DNA of 64,000 nucleotides, from positions 463,809 through 527,808 of the forward strand of contig NZ_LMLE01000008.1 of NCBI RefSeq assembly GCF_001422545.1. The letters are read 5' to 3'. The notes under the pieces are model-generated. The model made no database searches. It was not told the origin of the DNA and saw only the letters and a list, made by a program, of their open reading frames with translations. Origin of the DNA: Pedobacter sp. Leaf41 (GTDB lineage: Bacteria > Bacteroidota > Bacteroidia > Sphingobacteriales > Sphingobacteriaceae). Both the position numbers and the translations under genes were made by a program. Shown here piece after piece: positions 9,201-16,599 of this stretch. The stretch's first letter is position 1. Each line of letters starts with the position of its first letter.

Positions 9201-9446
9201 AAATTGGGTAAAATCATTGGAACTGAAACTTACCGTTGGATTATTTTTACTTCAGCTAAAAGTTTGGTTGATGGATCATCTTACCGTTTACCTTCATGGG
9301 GATGTTATACGATGGATGGTAAGAACCTCGAAAGCGAAGGAGTTAAGCCAGATATTTTCGTAAAAAATACCTTCGAAGATCGATTGGCCAATAAAGATCC
9401 GCAGTTGGAAAAAGCTGTTGCCGAGATTTTAAAAGATTTGAAATAA
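6258..9446 (+). CDS. Tricorn-type S41 peptidase with beta-propeller and PDZ domains
   Basis: This is a 1062-residue secreted or periplasmic protease. The signal peptide ends near HSFAQ. Residues from about 25 to 530 and 580 to 690 form TolB/PD40 beta-propeller repeats (SPDGKW, SPNDEY, SPDGKY), interrupted by a lysine-rich low-complexity linker around 540-580. A PDZ domain follows at about 770-830, then the S41 core. The likely catalytic residues are H752 (NSSHMGF), S969 followed by D970 (NEQSLSDAE) and the glutamate in NLESEGVKPD. This is the tricorn layout. The frame extends upstream to 6039, but that overlaps the divergent gene; the ATG at 6258 starts the signal peptide. It probably degrades peptides in the envelope. 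Confidence 0.92.
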   Translation: MIKSLLKSLTAMAFLLPCHSFAQNQTYFASYPALTPDAQTIVFSYDGDIWKVPVKGGVADRVTAMQGEEINPKVSPDGKWLAFSSNQFGNNDVYVMPINGGEIKQITFNDASDEVDNWSWDSKTIYFTSGRYNSFSSYKVGINGGTATRLFNNYFNTTHHIAESPTGELFFNDTWESMRFPNRKHYKGAYNPDIQSYNPKTRTYKRYTDYIGKDFWTSVDRKGNVFFVSDEGNEEYNLYTFIGGQKTGLTKFETSIKRPFVAANGTIVVFEKDYQLYTYDVAAKKIEKVSISTSRNQVLSKEQEYDVRANISAFDASTDGKKIAFISRGEVFVSDADGKFVRKITNSGERALECKWLADNKTILFSQTANGFQNWFTITGDGKGTIKQLTKDKANNRDITLNKAKTMAVYLSGRNELRLMDLKTFDSKTLVTDEFWAFQNSAPSFSPNDEYVLFTVYRNFEQDIVVHHLKNNTTINLTNTGVTETGPSWSPDGKYIFFTSARTKPSYPTGMSNAHIYRMALNNYDEPYRSDKFDDLFKETKPAEVKPAIVETKAKKGKADTTKKKTEVKPTPKPAAVITINTQDILDRIELVGPAFGGQFGTDAFAKGDKTYVFYSSNHEGGAPGIYRTTIEPFEANKTEKVADGGDYSMVQAGDKFFVLSRGVVNKYTLEGNKLDKIDHGYKFTRNLNAEFNQMFYETWVGLDENFYDEKFHGVDWEEMKTRYAAYLPYVNNRSDLRILLNDMLGELNSSHMGFNSAGAEERKNLTYTTNETGIIFDNENPLKVERVAAKSNAARTGTNILPGDILTEVNGIKVDKNIDRDYYFSKPSLDKEMTLTFDRKGKQIYVNIHPESAGTLRGNLYDEWISNNRKNVDKWGNNRIAYSYMKNMGGGELETFLLDMVAQEEKKDAIILDLRYNTGGNVHDEVLKFLSQRPYLQWKYRGGKLAPQSNFGPAAKPIVLLINEQSLSDAEMTAAGFKQLKLGKIIGTETYRWIIFTSAKSLVDGSSYRLPSWGCYTMDGKNLESEGVKPDIFVKNTFEDRLANKDPQLEKAVAEILKDLK

Positions 9447-9450
9447 TTAG

Positions 9451-9516
9451 ATTGTTATATGGCTAAATTGTTTTATTATCGGCAATTCGTAACAAACAAT
9501 TCAGCCATATAGCAAT
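9451..9516. terminator. Long hairpin after the tricorn-like gene (no T-tract)
   Basis: The 23-bp arms (9451-9473 and 9494-9516) pair with about two mismatches around a 20-nt loop and contain TATATGGCT / AGCCATATA. There is no clear T-run on either side, so it may act as an mRNA-stabilising 3' hairpin or processed end rather than an intrinsic terminator. Confidence 0.55.
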
Positions 9517-9576
9517 ATCACCTTTCTATTTTAATATTCTTTTCCGTTTCTTTGGCCTTTGGAATTATTTTAAGAT

Positions 9577-10329
9577 ATGGCGAATTTATTAACTGACAGG
9601 GATTTTTGGGTAAATTATTGGGAAAGTAAAAAAGGACTTGCAGTCCAAATTCCAGCAAATTATGTATTCCATCGCCAGCTCGGAGAAATTGTAGCTCAAA
9701 ATAATGTTAAAACAGCTATTGAACTTGGCGGGTTTCCAGGTTATTACGCCGTTTTTTTGAAGAAATATCTCAAGTTAGAGGTAACGCTATTGGATTATTT
9801 TATTCATCCTCCAGTGGTAGTCGATTTATTGGAAAAGAATGGCTTGAAAGAAAAAGATATTCATATTATAGAAACCGACTTATTCAATTATTACCCAGAT
9901 CAGCAATATGATTTGGTTTTAAGTTGTGGTTTAATTGAGCATTTTAATGATACAGCCGATATTATAAGCCGCCACATTGCCTTTGTAAAGCCCGGTGGAA
10001 CACTTTTTATCACTCTTCCAAACTTTAAAGCGGTAAATGGCTGGTTCCAAAAAAACTTCGATAAAGAAAATTACGATAAGCATAACATTGATAGCATGAA
10101 CCCCGATTTGCTAAAATCGATTTGCGAAAAAGCCGGGATGAACGAAGTTAAATCAGGCTACTTTGGCAGGTTTAGTGTTTGGCTCGAAAACGAAAGCCAA
10201 AAATCTGCCGGTGTTAAGCTTTTTAAAAAAGCCGTATGGTTAACTGGTAAAGTTTTCACTAAAATTATTCCCTTTGAAAGCCAGGCTTTATCGCCTTATA
10301 TTATTCTGCAAGCAAAAAAACCTTTATAA
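9577..10329 (+). CDS. Class I SAM-dependent methyltransferase
   Basis: This is a cytoplasmic methyltransferase of 250 residues. Motif I is IELGGFPGYY (48-57), motif II is VTLLDYF, and LVLSCGLIEHFND matches the catalytic-region strand of the Methyltransf_11/23 group; KPGGTLFITLPN is the post-motif strand. It lies between the tricorn-like gene and a fucosidase on the opposite strand, and its stop codon directly abuts the fucosidase stop (TTATAA), leaving no room for a separate terminator. The surrounding glycan genes suggest a sugar or lipid-linked substrate, but this is inference only. Confidence 0.85.
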   Translation: MANLLTDRDFWVNYWESKKGLAVQIPANYVFHRQLGEIVAQNNVKTAIELGGFPGYYAVFLKKYLKLEVTLLDYFIHPPVVVDLLEKNGLKEKDIHIIETDLFNYYPDQQYDLVLSCGLIEHFNDTADIISRHIAFVKPGGTLFITLPNFKAVNGWFQKNFDKENYDKHNIDSMNPDLLKSICEKAGMNEVKSGYFGRFSVWLENESQKSAGVKLFKKAVWLTGKVFTKIIPFESQALSPYIILQAKKPL

Positions 10330-11775
10330 ACTTTTTTTATACAATCCTATTTCGCTCAAGGTGATACAAACCGGAGATTGAGTAATGTTGATCTTCACTT
10401 TCTTTGTGGTTAGGGGCTGATCAAATTTGATTAATCTCTTTGCGCCAATACTGGTTCCATCGTAAATCTTTTTCCAGCTGTTGTTCTCCAATATCTCAAT
10501 ATTGTAAGCTTCTACTCTTTGCCCAAGCGGGATGTATTCTTGCAGGCTAACAATATCAAATGTTTTAGGCGATTTCAAATTAATCTCCAGGCTTGCAGTA
10601 TGGTTATTATCTGTTGAGGCCCAATAAGTTTCCTTATTATTATCAATCAACTTATCTACTAGATAACCTTTTCCCCGCGTATTACTGGCCGTGATGCTTG
10701 CATTTTTGGCCAAATTATTCGCGAACGTTTTTTTAACCATTTCCCCAAACGTTTTTAGTGCTAACACATCATCATCATGTAACTGCCCCCGTGTATCGGG
10801 CGCTAAGCCTAAATCCAATCCGGCACCTCGTCCAACGCTTTTTAAATACAGGTCGAAAAGCATTTCAGGAGATTTTGGCTTTTCGGTAGGATGATAGAAC
10901 CAGCCTTTTCGCAAAGGAACATCACATTCTGCAGGCATCCAAAATTTACCGTTTCTTATTCCCTCAGGGCTCTCAGGATAGTTTGCCTGACCAGGTACTG
11001 CAACATTTTTTCCTTTCGGTGGCATGGGCGTAAAAGTAGCCCAATTGGTTTCCGCGGCATGCCCGTCTTCGTTTCCCACCCACCTGATGTCTAGTCCGAT
11101 ATCACTAAAAATATTGGCCATAGGTTGCATTTTTCTGGTGATGCCCCAGGTATTTGTCCAGTCATAATAGGTTGTGTTATCAATAGACCGTTTTTCTCGG
11201 GCTCCACCATAATAACCGTCACCACCATTTGCACCATCGTGCCAGCTCATAAATAATTCTCCGTAGTTGCCGTATAATTCCTTAAGCTGCGCCTGATAGA
11301 TGGCTAAATATTTATCGGTGCCATAAAGCGGATTATTCCTGTCCCAGGGCGAGCAATAAATGCCGAACTTTAAGCCAGCTTTTCTTACCGCCTGCTCCAC
11401 TTCTTTTACCAAATCTCCCTTTCCGTTTCGAAACGGACTTTTAGTAATATTATAATCTGTTGTTTTGGTTGGCCATAACGCGAAACCATCGTGGTGCTTG
11501 GCTACCAGGATAATTCCCTTTAATCCACCTGCTTTAGCTGCGGCAATAATTTGTTCAGCATCGAAATTAGCTGGATTAAATGTTTTTGGGTCTGCATCAC
11601 CAAAACCCCATTCTTTATTCTCGAAAGTAGTAGGTGTAAAATGAATTAAGCCGTACACTTCTACATCGTGCCAGCCAAGCTGTCTTTTTGATGGAAGGGC
11701 GCCATAAGGTTCAGGCGCATTTTGAGCATAGGTAGTTACTGAAAGGAATAGTAAAAACAGGGATATTATTCTCAT
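10324..11775 (-). CDS. Alpha-L-fucosidase, GH29, with C-terminal F5/8-like domain
   Basis: This is a secreted exo-glycosidase of 483 residues predicted to release alpha-linked L-fucose. The signal peptide ends near TTYAQNA. The GH29 TIM barrel spans about 25-345 with HHDGF (94-98), FGIYCSPWDR and the nucleophile region MSWHDGANGGDG, where D180 is the likely nucleophile. A discoidin-like beta-sandwich (about 350-480, AKNASITASNTRGKG onward) probably binds carbohydrate. It is monocistronic and meets the methyltransferase tail to tail. It may act on host or plant fucosylated glycans. No SusCD pair is nearby, so this is not a canonical utilisation locus. Confidence 0.93.
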   Translation of the reverse strand: MRIISLFLLFLSVTTYAQNAPEPYGALPSKRQLGWHDVEVYGLIHFTPTTFENKEWGFGDADPKTFNPANFDAEQIIAAAKAGGLKGIILVAKHHDGFALWPTKTTDYNITKSPFRNGKGDLVKEVEQAVRKAGLKFGIYCSPWDRNNPLYGTDKYLAIYQAQLKELYGNYGELFMSWHDGANGGDGYYGGAREKRSIDNTTYYDWTNTWGITRKMQPMANIFSDIGLDIRWVGNEDGHAAETNWATFTPMPPKGKNVAVPGQANYPESPEGIRNGKFWMPAECDVPLRKGWFYHPTEKPKSPEMLFDLYLKSVGRGAGLDLGLAPDTRGQLHDDDVLALKTFGEMVKKTFANNLAKNASITASNTRGKGYLVDKLIDNNKETYWASTDNNHTASLEINLKSPKTFDIVSLQEYIPLGQRVEAYNIEILENNSWKKIYDGTSIGAKRLIKFDQPLTTKKVKINITQSPVCITLSEIGLYKKSL

Positions 11776-11817
11776 ATTATTAGCTTCGGTAAGCCAAATT
11801 ACTAAGAATAAATTTGA

Positions 11818-12732
11818 TTATTTAGAAAAATATTGCGCTAACTTTTCTCTTACAAAACGTTTCACCCTCAAAACCATATTTCCTTTTCTGGTAGATAGAA
11901 AGCGCTTGATGACTTGATAGGCCTTTTTATCTTCTTCTATCACCCCTGGAAATTCAGTAATAGGTTTTGGGTTGATTACCACGTTATAAATATCGTTGAT
12001 TCCCGAATGCACACCAGTTCCGTCATGCCCAATGTTATTCACCAGAGATAGTGATGGGTTTAAGGTTAAGCCGCCTTTCAAAAATATGGAAGCATACCAG
12101 CGAATGGCCCAACTGTTGTTTTTGCCTTTTTTAAATTCGAGCATCTGTTTCCAGAAATTCATTTTATTTTCTATCGAAAATGCGGATTTTTTCTTCTTAT
12201 CAAATTGTTTGATGAGCGTATCAATGTTGGGCTCGAAATTCTTCCATGCTCTTCCCCAGGTAGCCCATCCCCAACTGGTAGCGGCTCTGTAAAAAAATGA
12301 TTGCGGTAAATCCTCTGCCTTTAAAGGATACATGTAAGCGCCAATATGCATTACTTTTTCTTCATCGCGATAGCGATTTAGAGCATCGTTAAAATAGCTT
12401 AGGGTATGCGGTGAGGTAATCAAATCATCTTCCAAAACAATCACCTGATTGTAATCCTTAATCAGTTTAGTTACGCCTTCTATAACAGAATTCGCCAAAC
12501 CAGCATTTTCTCTTCGCTCAAATACCTTTACAGATTTAAAACCGTCAACTTGGTTAATCAGCGCTCTTACTTTCGCAACATTTTCTTCTTCTGATTTTGA
12601 TTTTGCGCCATCAGAAAAAATAAACAAATTGCTTTTGCCGGCTAAATCATTTTCCTGCAAAAATTTTATGGTACGTTCGGTATGCTGCGGACGATTGTAA
12701 ACAAAAAGGGCTATTGGTGCTAGGTTTTGCAT
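11818..12732 (-). CDS. GT2-like glycosyltransferase (VLEDDL type)
   Basis: This 304-residue protein starts PIALFVYNRPQHTERTI and carries VLEDDL (99-104, with the likely metal-binding EDD at 101-103), a pattern seen in bacterial GT-A transferases related to GNT-I. Conserved aromatic residues follow (SWGWATWGRAW). It has no signal peptide or membrane helix and a basic C-terminus that may contact the membrane. It is the last gene of a minus-strand group with two methyltransferases and a Wzx flippase, so it probably adds a residue to the repeat unit that the flippase exports. A repeat element separates it from the upstream methyltransferase. Confidence 0.85.
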   Translation of the reverse strand: MQNLAPIALFVYNRPQHTERTIKFLQENDLAGKSNLFIFSDGAKSKSEEENVAKVRALINQVDGFKSVKVFERRENAGLANSVIEGVTKLIKDYNQVIVLEDDLITSPHTLSYFNDALNRYRDEEKVMHIGAYMYPLKAEDLPQSFFYRAATSWGWATWGRAWKNFEPNIDTLIKQFDKKKKSAFSIENKMNFWKQMLEFKKGKNNSWAIRWYASIFLKGGLTLNPSLSLVNNIGHDGTGVHSGINDIYNVVINPKPITEFPGVIEEDKKAYQVIKRFLSTRKGNMVLRVKRFVREKLAQYFSK

Positions 12733-12767
12733 TGATGTTTTTTTTTCATCATTTTTCAGATACGTTT

Positions 12768-12824
12768 TGCTGAATTTATTTCAGCATCCCTATTTAAAGA
12801 TCCTGAAATAAATTCAGGATGACG
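12768..12824. repeat. Double-hairpin intergenic repeat (CATCCTGAA family)
   Basis: Two hairpins sit side by side: TGCTGAA/TTCAGCA at 12768-12786 and ATCCTGAA/TTCAGGAT at 12800-12820, followed by GAC. The two halves are also inverted copies of each other. Elements reading GTCATCCTGAA...TTCAGGATC are, from memory, common dispersed repeats in Bacteroidota and other bacteria. Here it splits two minus-strand genes of a glycan group and could stabilise or end the transcript. Confidence 0.7.
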
Positions 12825-12843
12825 ACTTAAAGAGATTTACTAA

Positions 12844-13605
12844 TTAAAATATATGCAGATTTTGATCTGACTTTTGCGTTAAAACCGTATAGGCATTTGC
12901 GAATTGCTCCTGCTTCTTTCTGCCCAATAAATTGCCAAGCGTTCTTTTAATTTTGTACTCCAGCTCGATCTTTAAATTTTTAGTAAAGGTTTTAGGGGCC
13001 TTCCTGTTGATGAATTCATTAAACTTTACGGTTTCTGGCGCTGTCATCGAAACCTTATCTTCCAAAATTTCCAACCCTTCGCTTTGCAATAAAAACCGCA
13101 ATGAGGTTGGCGTGTACATATTAATGTGGCCATAATCCAAAAAGTGTTTCATGCGATTATCTACACCAAAACGGTAATCTTTTGGCACTTCAACCACAAT
13201 ATATTTGGCTACCCTTTTCAGTTCGCGAAGCAGGATACGCTCATGTTCTACATGCTCCAAAACATGTGCAAGAATAATTAAATCGAAGCTATCGTCTGCG
13301 TAGGGAATTTTGTATCCATCGAAAGTCTGCGCTTCCTTTAAATGAGATAATTTTCTGTCGTTAATGATATCGACACCACTTTTAGCGATTTCCAGGGCGT
13401 AAAGCTCGGGTGCAAAATTCCAATCATTTAAAAAATGCAAGATACTACCATCGCCAGCACCAACCTCCAAAACCTTTTTCGGTCGAATGCTTTTACAAAC
13501 ATCAACAATGTTTTTGGCCTTATATTTAGCACCAAGCATGCGCCAGGCTACATCGCTGTTGGTGTAAAAATTATCGTAGGCTGTTTTAACTTCTTCGCTT
13601 AACAT
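12844..13605 (-). CDS. Class I SAM-dependent methyltransferase (Methyltransf_11-like)
   Basis: This is a 253-residue cytoplasmic methyltransferase. Motif I is VLEVGAGDGS (45-54), and LIILAHVLEHVEHE is the typical Methyltransf_11 segment with its histidine. The C-terminal portion after about 190 is basic and helical. It lies 12 bases downstream of the next methyltransferase gene and in the same minus-strand run as the flippase, so co-transcription is likely. Methylation of an O-unit sugar or a lipid carrier-linked intermediate is the contextual guess. Confidence 0.87.
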   Translation of the reverse strand: MLSEEVKTAYDNFYTNSDVAWRMLGAKYKAKNIVDVCKSIRPKKVLEVGAGDGSILHFLNDWNFAPELYALEIAKSGVDIINDRKLSHLKEAQTFDGYKIPYADDSFDLIILAHVLEHVEHERILLRELKRVAKYIVVEVPKDYRFGVDNRMKHFLDYGHINMYTPTSLRFLLQSEGLEILEDKVSMTAPETVKFNEFINRKAPKTFTKNLKIELEYKIKRTLGNLLGRKKQEQFANAYTVLTQKSDQNLHIF

Positions 13606-13617
13606 AAAAATTGGAGA

Positions 13618-14265
13618 TTAAATGCCCAAACAATTATCGGCTTTATAAAAAACCGATGTTGCTTTTTCATAAAATAAACCTGGAGAAATTCCGCTAAAAC
13701 TAAGCTCTTTAAAGCCTTGTTCTTTTAAAAAAATACGGGCAGGGTCATAAACTTCGCGTTCGCTATCATCTAAAATAACTACGCCCGTTGGGGTTAAAGC
13801 CTCTAAACTGTATCGGCAGCATCTTACCCGATCGCGGCCATCAACGATAATGATATCAAATTTTTTGCCTAACAAAGCTGCCTTTTTTGCATATTCCCCA
13901 TCGCGTTGAAGCTCGCAAAAGATCATTTCTGCATTTGCAGGGCTTGTTCCTTTTACCTTATCAAACCAGCCTTTGTCATGCTCAACAGAGGTTACAGATC
14001 CGGCTTTCTCTGCGTAAAAAATGGTAGAATTTCCAGATCCATATTCGAAGATATGTTGAGATTTATTGATCCGTTCTTTAATAAAATCGATAAAGGAATA
14101 GGTTACCCAAGGGAGTGCTTTGCCCTTCCCATCAACTGCTTGTTTTTTATCAAAGGCCGTGAACCAGCCGATGCTGTTCAAATAACCTTTATGTCCATAT
14201 GATAATAATGCTTTTAGCCTGTTAGGTTTTGCAATTAATGTAGAAAGTGCTTTTAAAGTGCTCAA
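13618..14265 (-). CDS. SAM-dependent methyltransferase-like protein, TTG start coupled to the flippase gene
   Basis: This protein has a Rossmann methyltransferase pattern: HIFEYGSGNSTIFYA (71-85), VTSVEHDKGW as motif II, and KFDIIIVDGRDRVRC. The open frame extends to 14427, but that N-terminal stretch lies inside the flippase gene and contains no conserved motif. There is no ATG near the boundary. The TTG at 14265 overlaps the flippase stop as TTGA, the usual geometry of translational coupling, and gives a protein of 215 residues starting just before a helix. I chose this start by inference. The cluster suggests a role in glycan modification. Confidence 0.8.
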   Translation of the reverse strand: MSTLKALSTLIAKPNRLKALLSYGHKGYLNSIGWFTAFDKKQAVDGKGKALPWVTYSFIDFIKERINKSQHIFEYGSGNSTIFYAEKAGSVTSVEHDKGWFDKVKGTSPANAEMIFCELQRDGEYAKKAALLGKKFDIIIVDGRDRVRCCRYSLEALTPTGVVILDDSEREVYDPARIFLKEQGFKELSFSGISPGLFYEKATSVFYKADNCLGI

Positions 14266-15590
14266 CGTTTTAATATTTTTTGAAATGCTGTGATCAAAAA
14301 TAATGATTTTAACATCATTATTGCTTGTTGACGGGTTTTTGGGATGAATAAGATAAAGAAAGTTGCTATAAAATAAGCCACTAAAGTTGCGAGGGCAGCT
14401 CCCATAATGCCATATTTGGGTATCCACAGGATATTTAAAATAACATTTGCCAATGCCCCCATTCCTGTTCTTAACATAGAAAGTTTTGTATAACCCTCAG
14501 CGATCAGGAATTGACCACTTGCACTTCCAAGGAATACAAATATTCCTGCCCAAACATGTACAGAAAGCACATGCGCTCCATCCCAAAACTCAGGTTTATA
14601 AACAATATGATAAATAATCGGAGAGGCAAAAGTCATGATAATAGCAACACTAAGACTTATCCAAACCATGATGTCGTACATGTTTTGAAGTCTTTTTTGA
14701 TACCGTTTGGGGTCATCCCTTCTGGCGTTCATGATTGCTGGAAATACTGAGGTTACAATTGCTACTGGAATGAAATACCAACTTTCACTCAGAGATACAA
14801 CTGTAGAATAAATTCCCAATGCACCCGTACCAAGGTAGTTTTCTACCATTAATTGATCTATTTTCATGTATACAGACACTAAAATAGCTGAGAAAGCAAG
14901 TGGCCATGAATGCCGGATTAAGTGTTTAGCTAATTTCGAATCAAAAATCCAGCTAAAAATGCTTGCTACTTTGATTTGGTAGAAATAGATATATCCAGCA
15001 GCTAGAATAACGGTATCAAATAACAATGCGACTATGAACCATTGGATGTCTCGGTTTAAAAAAATCAAAATCAACTTTACAAGGGCTGAAAGTATGTTGC
15101 CGAAGACCTGAACCCGCATTACATATTTCGCTTGAACTTTAGATTGAAAATAACTGTCGGTAATATAAAAAGCCTGAGTGATCCCTGTCAAACCAACAAT
15201 TAAGACGTAAATGAGTGGAGTTTCAATCGGTTTTTGGTTGTTCCATAAAGTGTATGCAATGAATATTAATGGAATAATAGCTATCCCTCCCATTAGTTTC
15301 AACCAAAAGGCTGTACCTAGTATACGATCTCTATTTTCAGGGGTTCTTAATAATTCACGAGTTGTAAAACCGTCTAGACCAAGGGCAGCCGCCGCAATAA
15401 AAAAAGTGGTGAAAGCAGTTGGATAATTCAAAATTCCATTTAAATCCTTTCCAAGATAGTTAGTAATCGAAAAGCCAACTAAGATCTTGATGATTAGGCT
15501 GCCAACTCTGGCTAACATCAGCCAACCCGTATTTTTTAAATACTTGTTAAATGCTTCTTCGTCAAATCCTTTTATAGTAGGTAACTTCAT
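14262..15590 (-). CDS. Wzx-type flippase (polysaccharide biosynthesis/MATE-like)
   Basis: This is an inner-membrane protein of 442 residues with about 12-14 hydrophobic helices spread over its full length. It fits the polysaccharide-transport (PST) family that flips undecaprenyl-diphosphate-linked repeat units to the periplasm. The N-terminus GWLMLARVGSLIIKI and the central SWPLAFSAILVSVYMKID segment are characteristic. It heads the minus-strand glycan group, followed by a coupled methyltransferase, another methyltransferase and a glycosyltransferase. No polymerase is visible next to it, so its partners may lie elsewhere or it may serve protein glycosylation. Confidence 0.92.
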   Translation of the reverse strand: MKLPTIKGFDEEAFNKYLKNTGWLMLARVGSLIIKILVGFSITNYLGKDLNGILNYPTAFTTFFIAAAALGLDGFTTRELLRTPENRDRILGTAFWLKLMGGIAIIPLIFIAYTLWNNQKPIETPLIYVLIVGLTGITQAFYITDSYFQSKVQAKYVMRVQVFGNILSALVKLILIFLNRDIQWFIVALLFDTVILAAGYIYFYQIKVASIFSWIFDSKLAKHLIRHSWPLAFSAILVSVYMKIDQLMVENYLGTGALGIYSTVVSLSESWYFIPVAIVTSVFPAIMNARRDDPKRYQKRLQNMYDIMVWISLSVAIIMTFASPIIYHIVYKPEFWDGAHVLSVHVWAGIFVFLGSASGQFLIAEGYTKLSMLRTGMGALANVILNILWIPKYGIMGAALATLVAYFIATFFILFIPKTRQQAIMMLKSLFLITAFQKILKR

Positions 15591-15699
15591 TAGCGCAAAG
15601 ATGTAAAAAAATGTTTATCGCCAGATGAAGTATCCAAAAGTCAGTGAAAAACATTTGATAAATATGAGCGTTAACATTATACATTAATAACCAAATAAG

Positions 15700-16599
15700 A
15701 TGAAACAGATCAAAATTATTTCCTGCTTTATTATTCTTGTTGTTTTTGCGTCTTGTAAAAAGAGTAATGAAAACCCGGTTTCGGCAAATGAGCCACCTTT
15801 AACCTGGCAAGAACATTGGTTTGAACATAACCAAGTGGTTAATCGGGTATTTTTTAATGATGATTTAGCGGTTTATTTTGATAAAGATGTGAATAAATCC
15901 ATTACCTGGCCAAACGATTACCTAACCAAAGTATGGCAATATACCCGAAATGTTTATGGAGATTTTGGGCAGGATAAACGCTTGTTTGCCATTTTCCATA
16001 CCGCGAAATATAGTGGCGGTCATCCTTCAAATTATTTCGAAGCCAGTCATGACAAGCGAAATGTGATTGATGTGGGCTTATCAGATGCGAATGCCTGGGT
16101 TGGTTTTACCGCTGGCGAAAAAGACATTGTAACCCACGAAGTGGGTCATATTGTAGAGTTTGCATCAAAAGGAAAACATAACTCTCCAGCTTTCAAAATT
16201 TGGGGCGATAGTAAGTGGATGGAAATTTATCAATACGATGTTTACAAAAAGCTGGGGATGACTGCTGATGCCGATCGTTGGTATAATAAATGTATGGCTA
16301 CAGTTGATAATTTCCCGCGGGCAAATACGCAATGGTTTAAAAATTGGTTCTATCCAATATATGCCAATAACGGAGGAACTGCTACTTTAAATAAGTTTTT
16401 CGTGTTGTTGTCCCAAAATTTCCCGGCAAACGGAAGCGAGTACTCAAGAGACATGAACTGGGGAGAGTTCGTTCATTTCTGGAGCGGCGCTGCAGGGGTA
16501 AATTTAAAAGCTCAGGCTACTACGGCCTTCGGCTGGACAAGTGATATGGAAAATCAATTCAACAAAGCTAAAACTGATTTTCCGAATATAAAATATTAA
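15700..16599 (+). CDS. Putative zinc metalloprotease lipoprotein (HEVGH)
   Basis: This is a predicted lipoprotein of 299 residues: hydrophobic segment 4-17, lipobox VFASC with C19, then KKSNEN. A zincin motif, HEVGH, lies at 146-150. A third metal ligand could be E175 (KWMEIYQYD, 25 residues later, a gluzincin-like spacing) or, less likely, E256. The rest is rich in aromatic residues. I do not know a named family for it, but secreted putative peptidases of this shape occur in Bacteroidota. Its stop interlocks with the stop of the convergent repeat lipoprotein gene (shared TTAA). Substrate unknown. Confidence 0.75.
   Translation: MKQIKIISCFIILVVFASCKKSNENPVSANEPPLTWQEHWFEHNQVVNRVFFNDDLAVYFDKDVNKSITWPNDYLTKVWQYTRNVYGDFGQDKRLFAIFHTAKYSGGHPSNYFEASHDKRNVIDVGLSDANAWVGFTAGEKDIVTHEVGHIVEFASKGKHNSPAFKIWGDSKWMEIYQYDVYKKLGMTADADRWYNKCMATVDNFPRANTQWFKNWFYPIYANNGGTATLNKFFVLLSQNFPANGSEYSRDMNWGEFVHFWSGAAGVNLKAQATTAFGWTSDMENQFNKAKTDFPNIKY

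Noticed and set aside
13618..14427. 269-residue methyltransferase start inside the flippase
   Set aside because: The extra N-terminus lies wholly in the flippase coding sequence and has no family motif.
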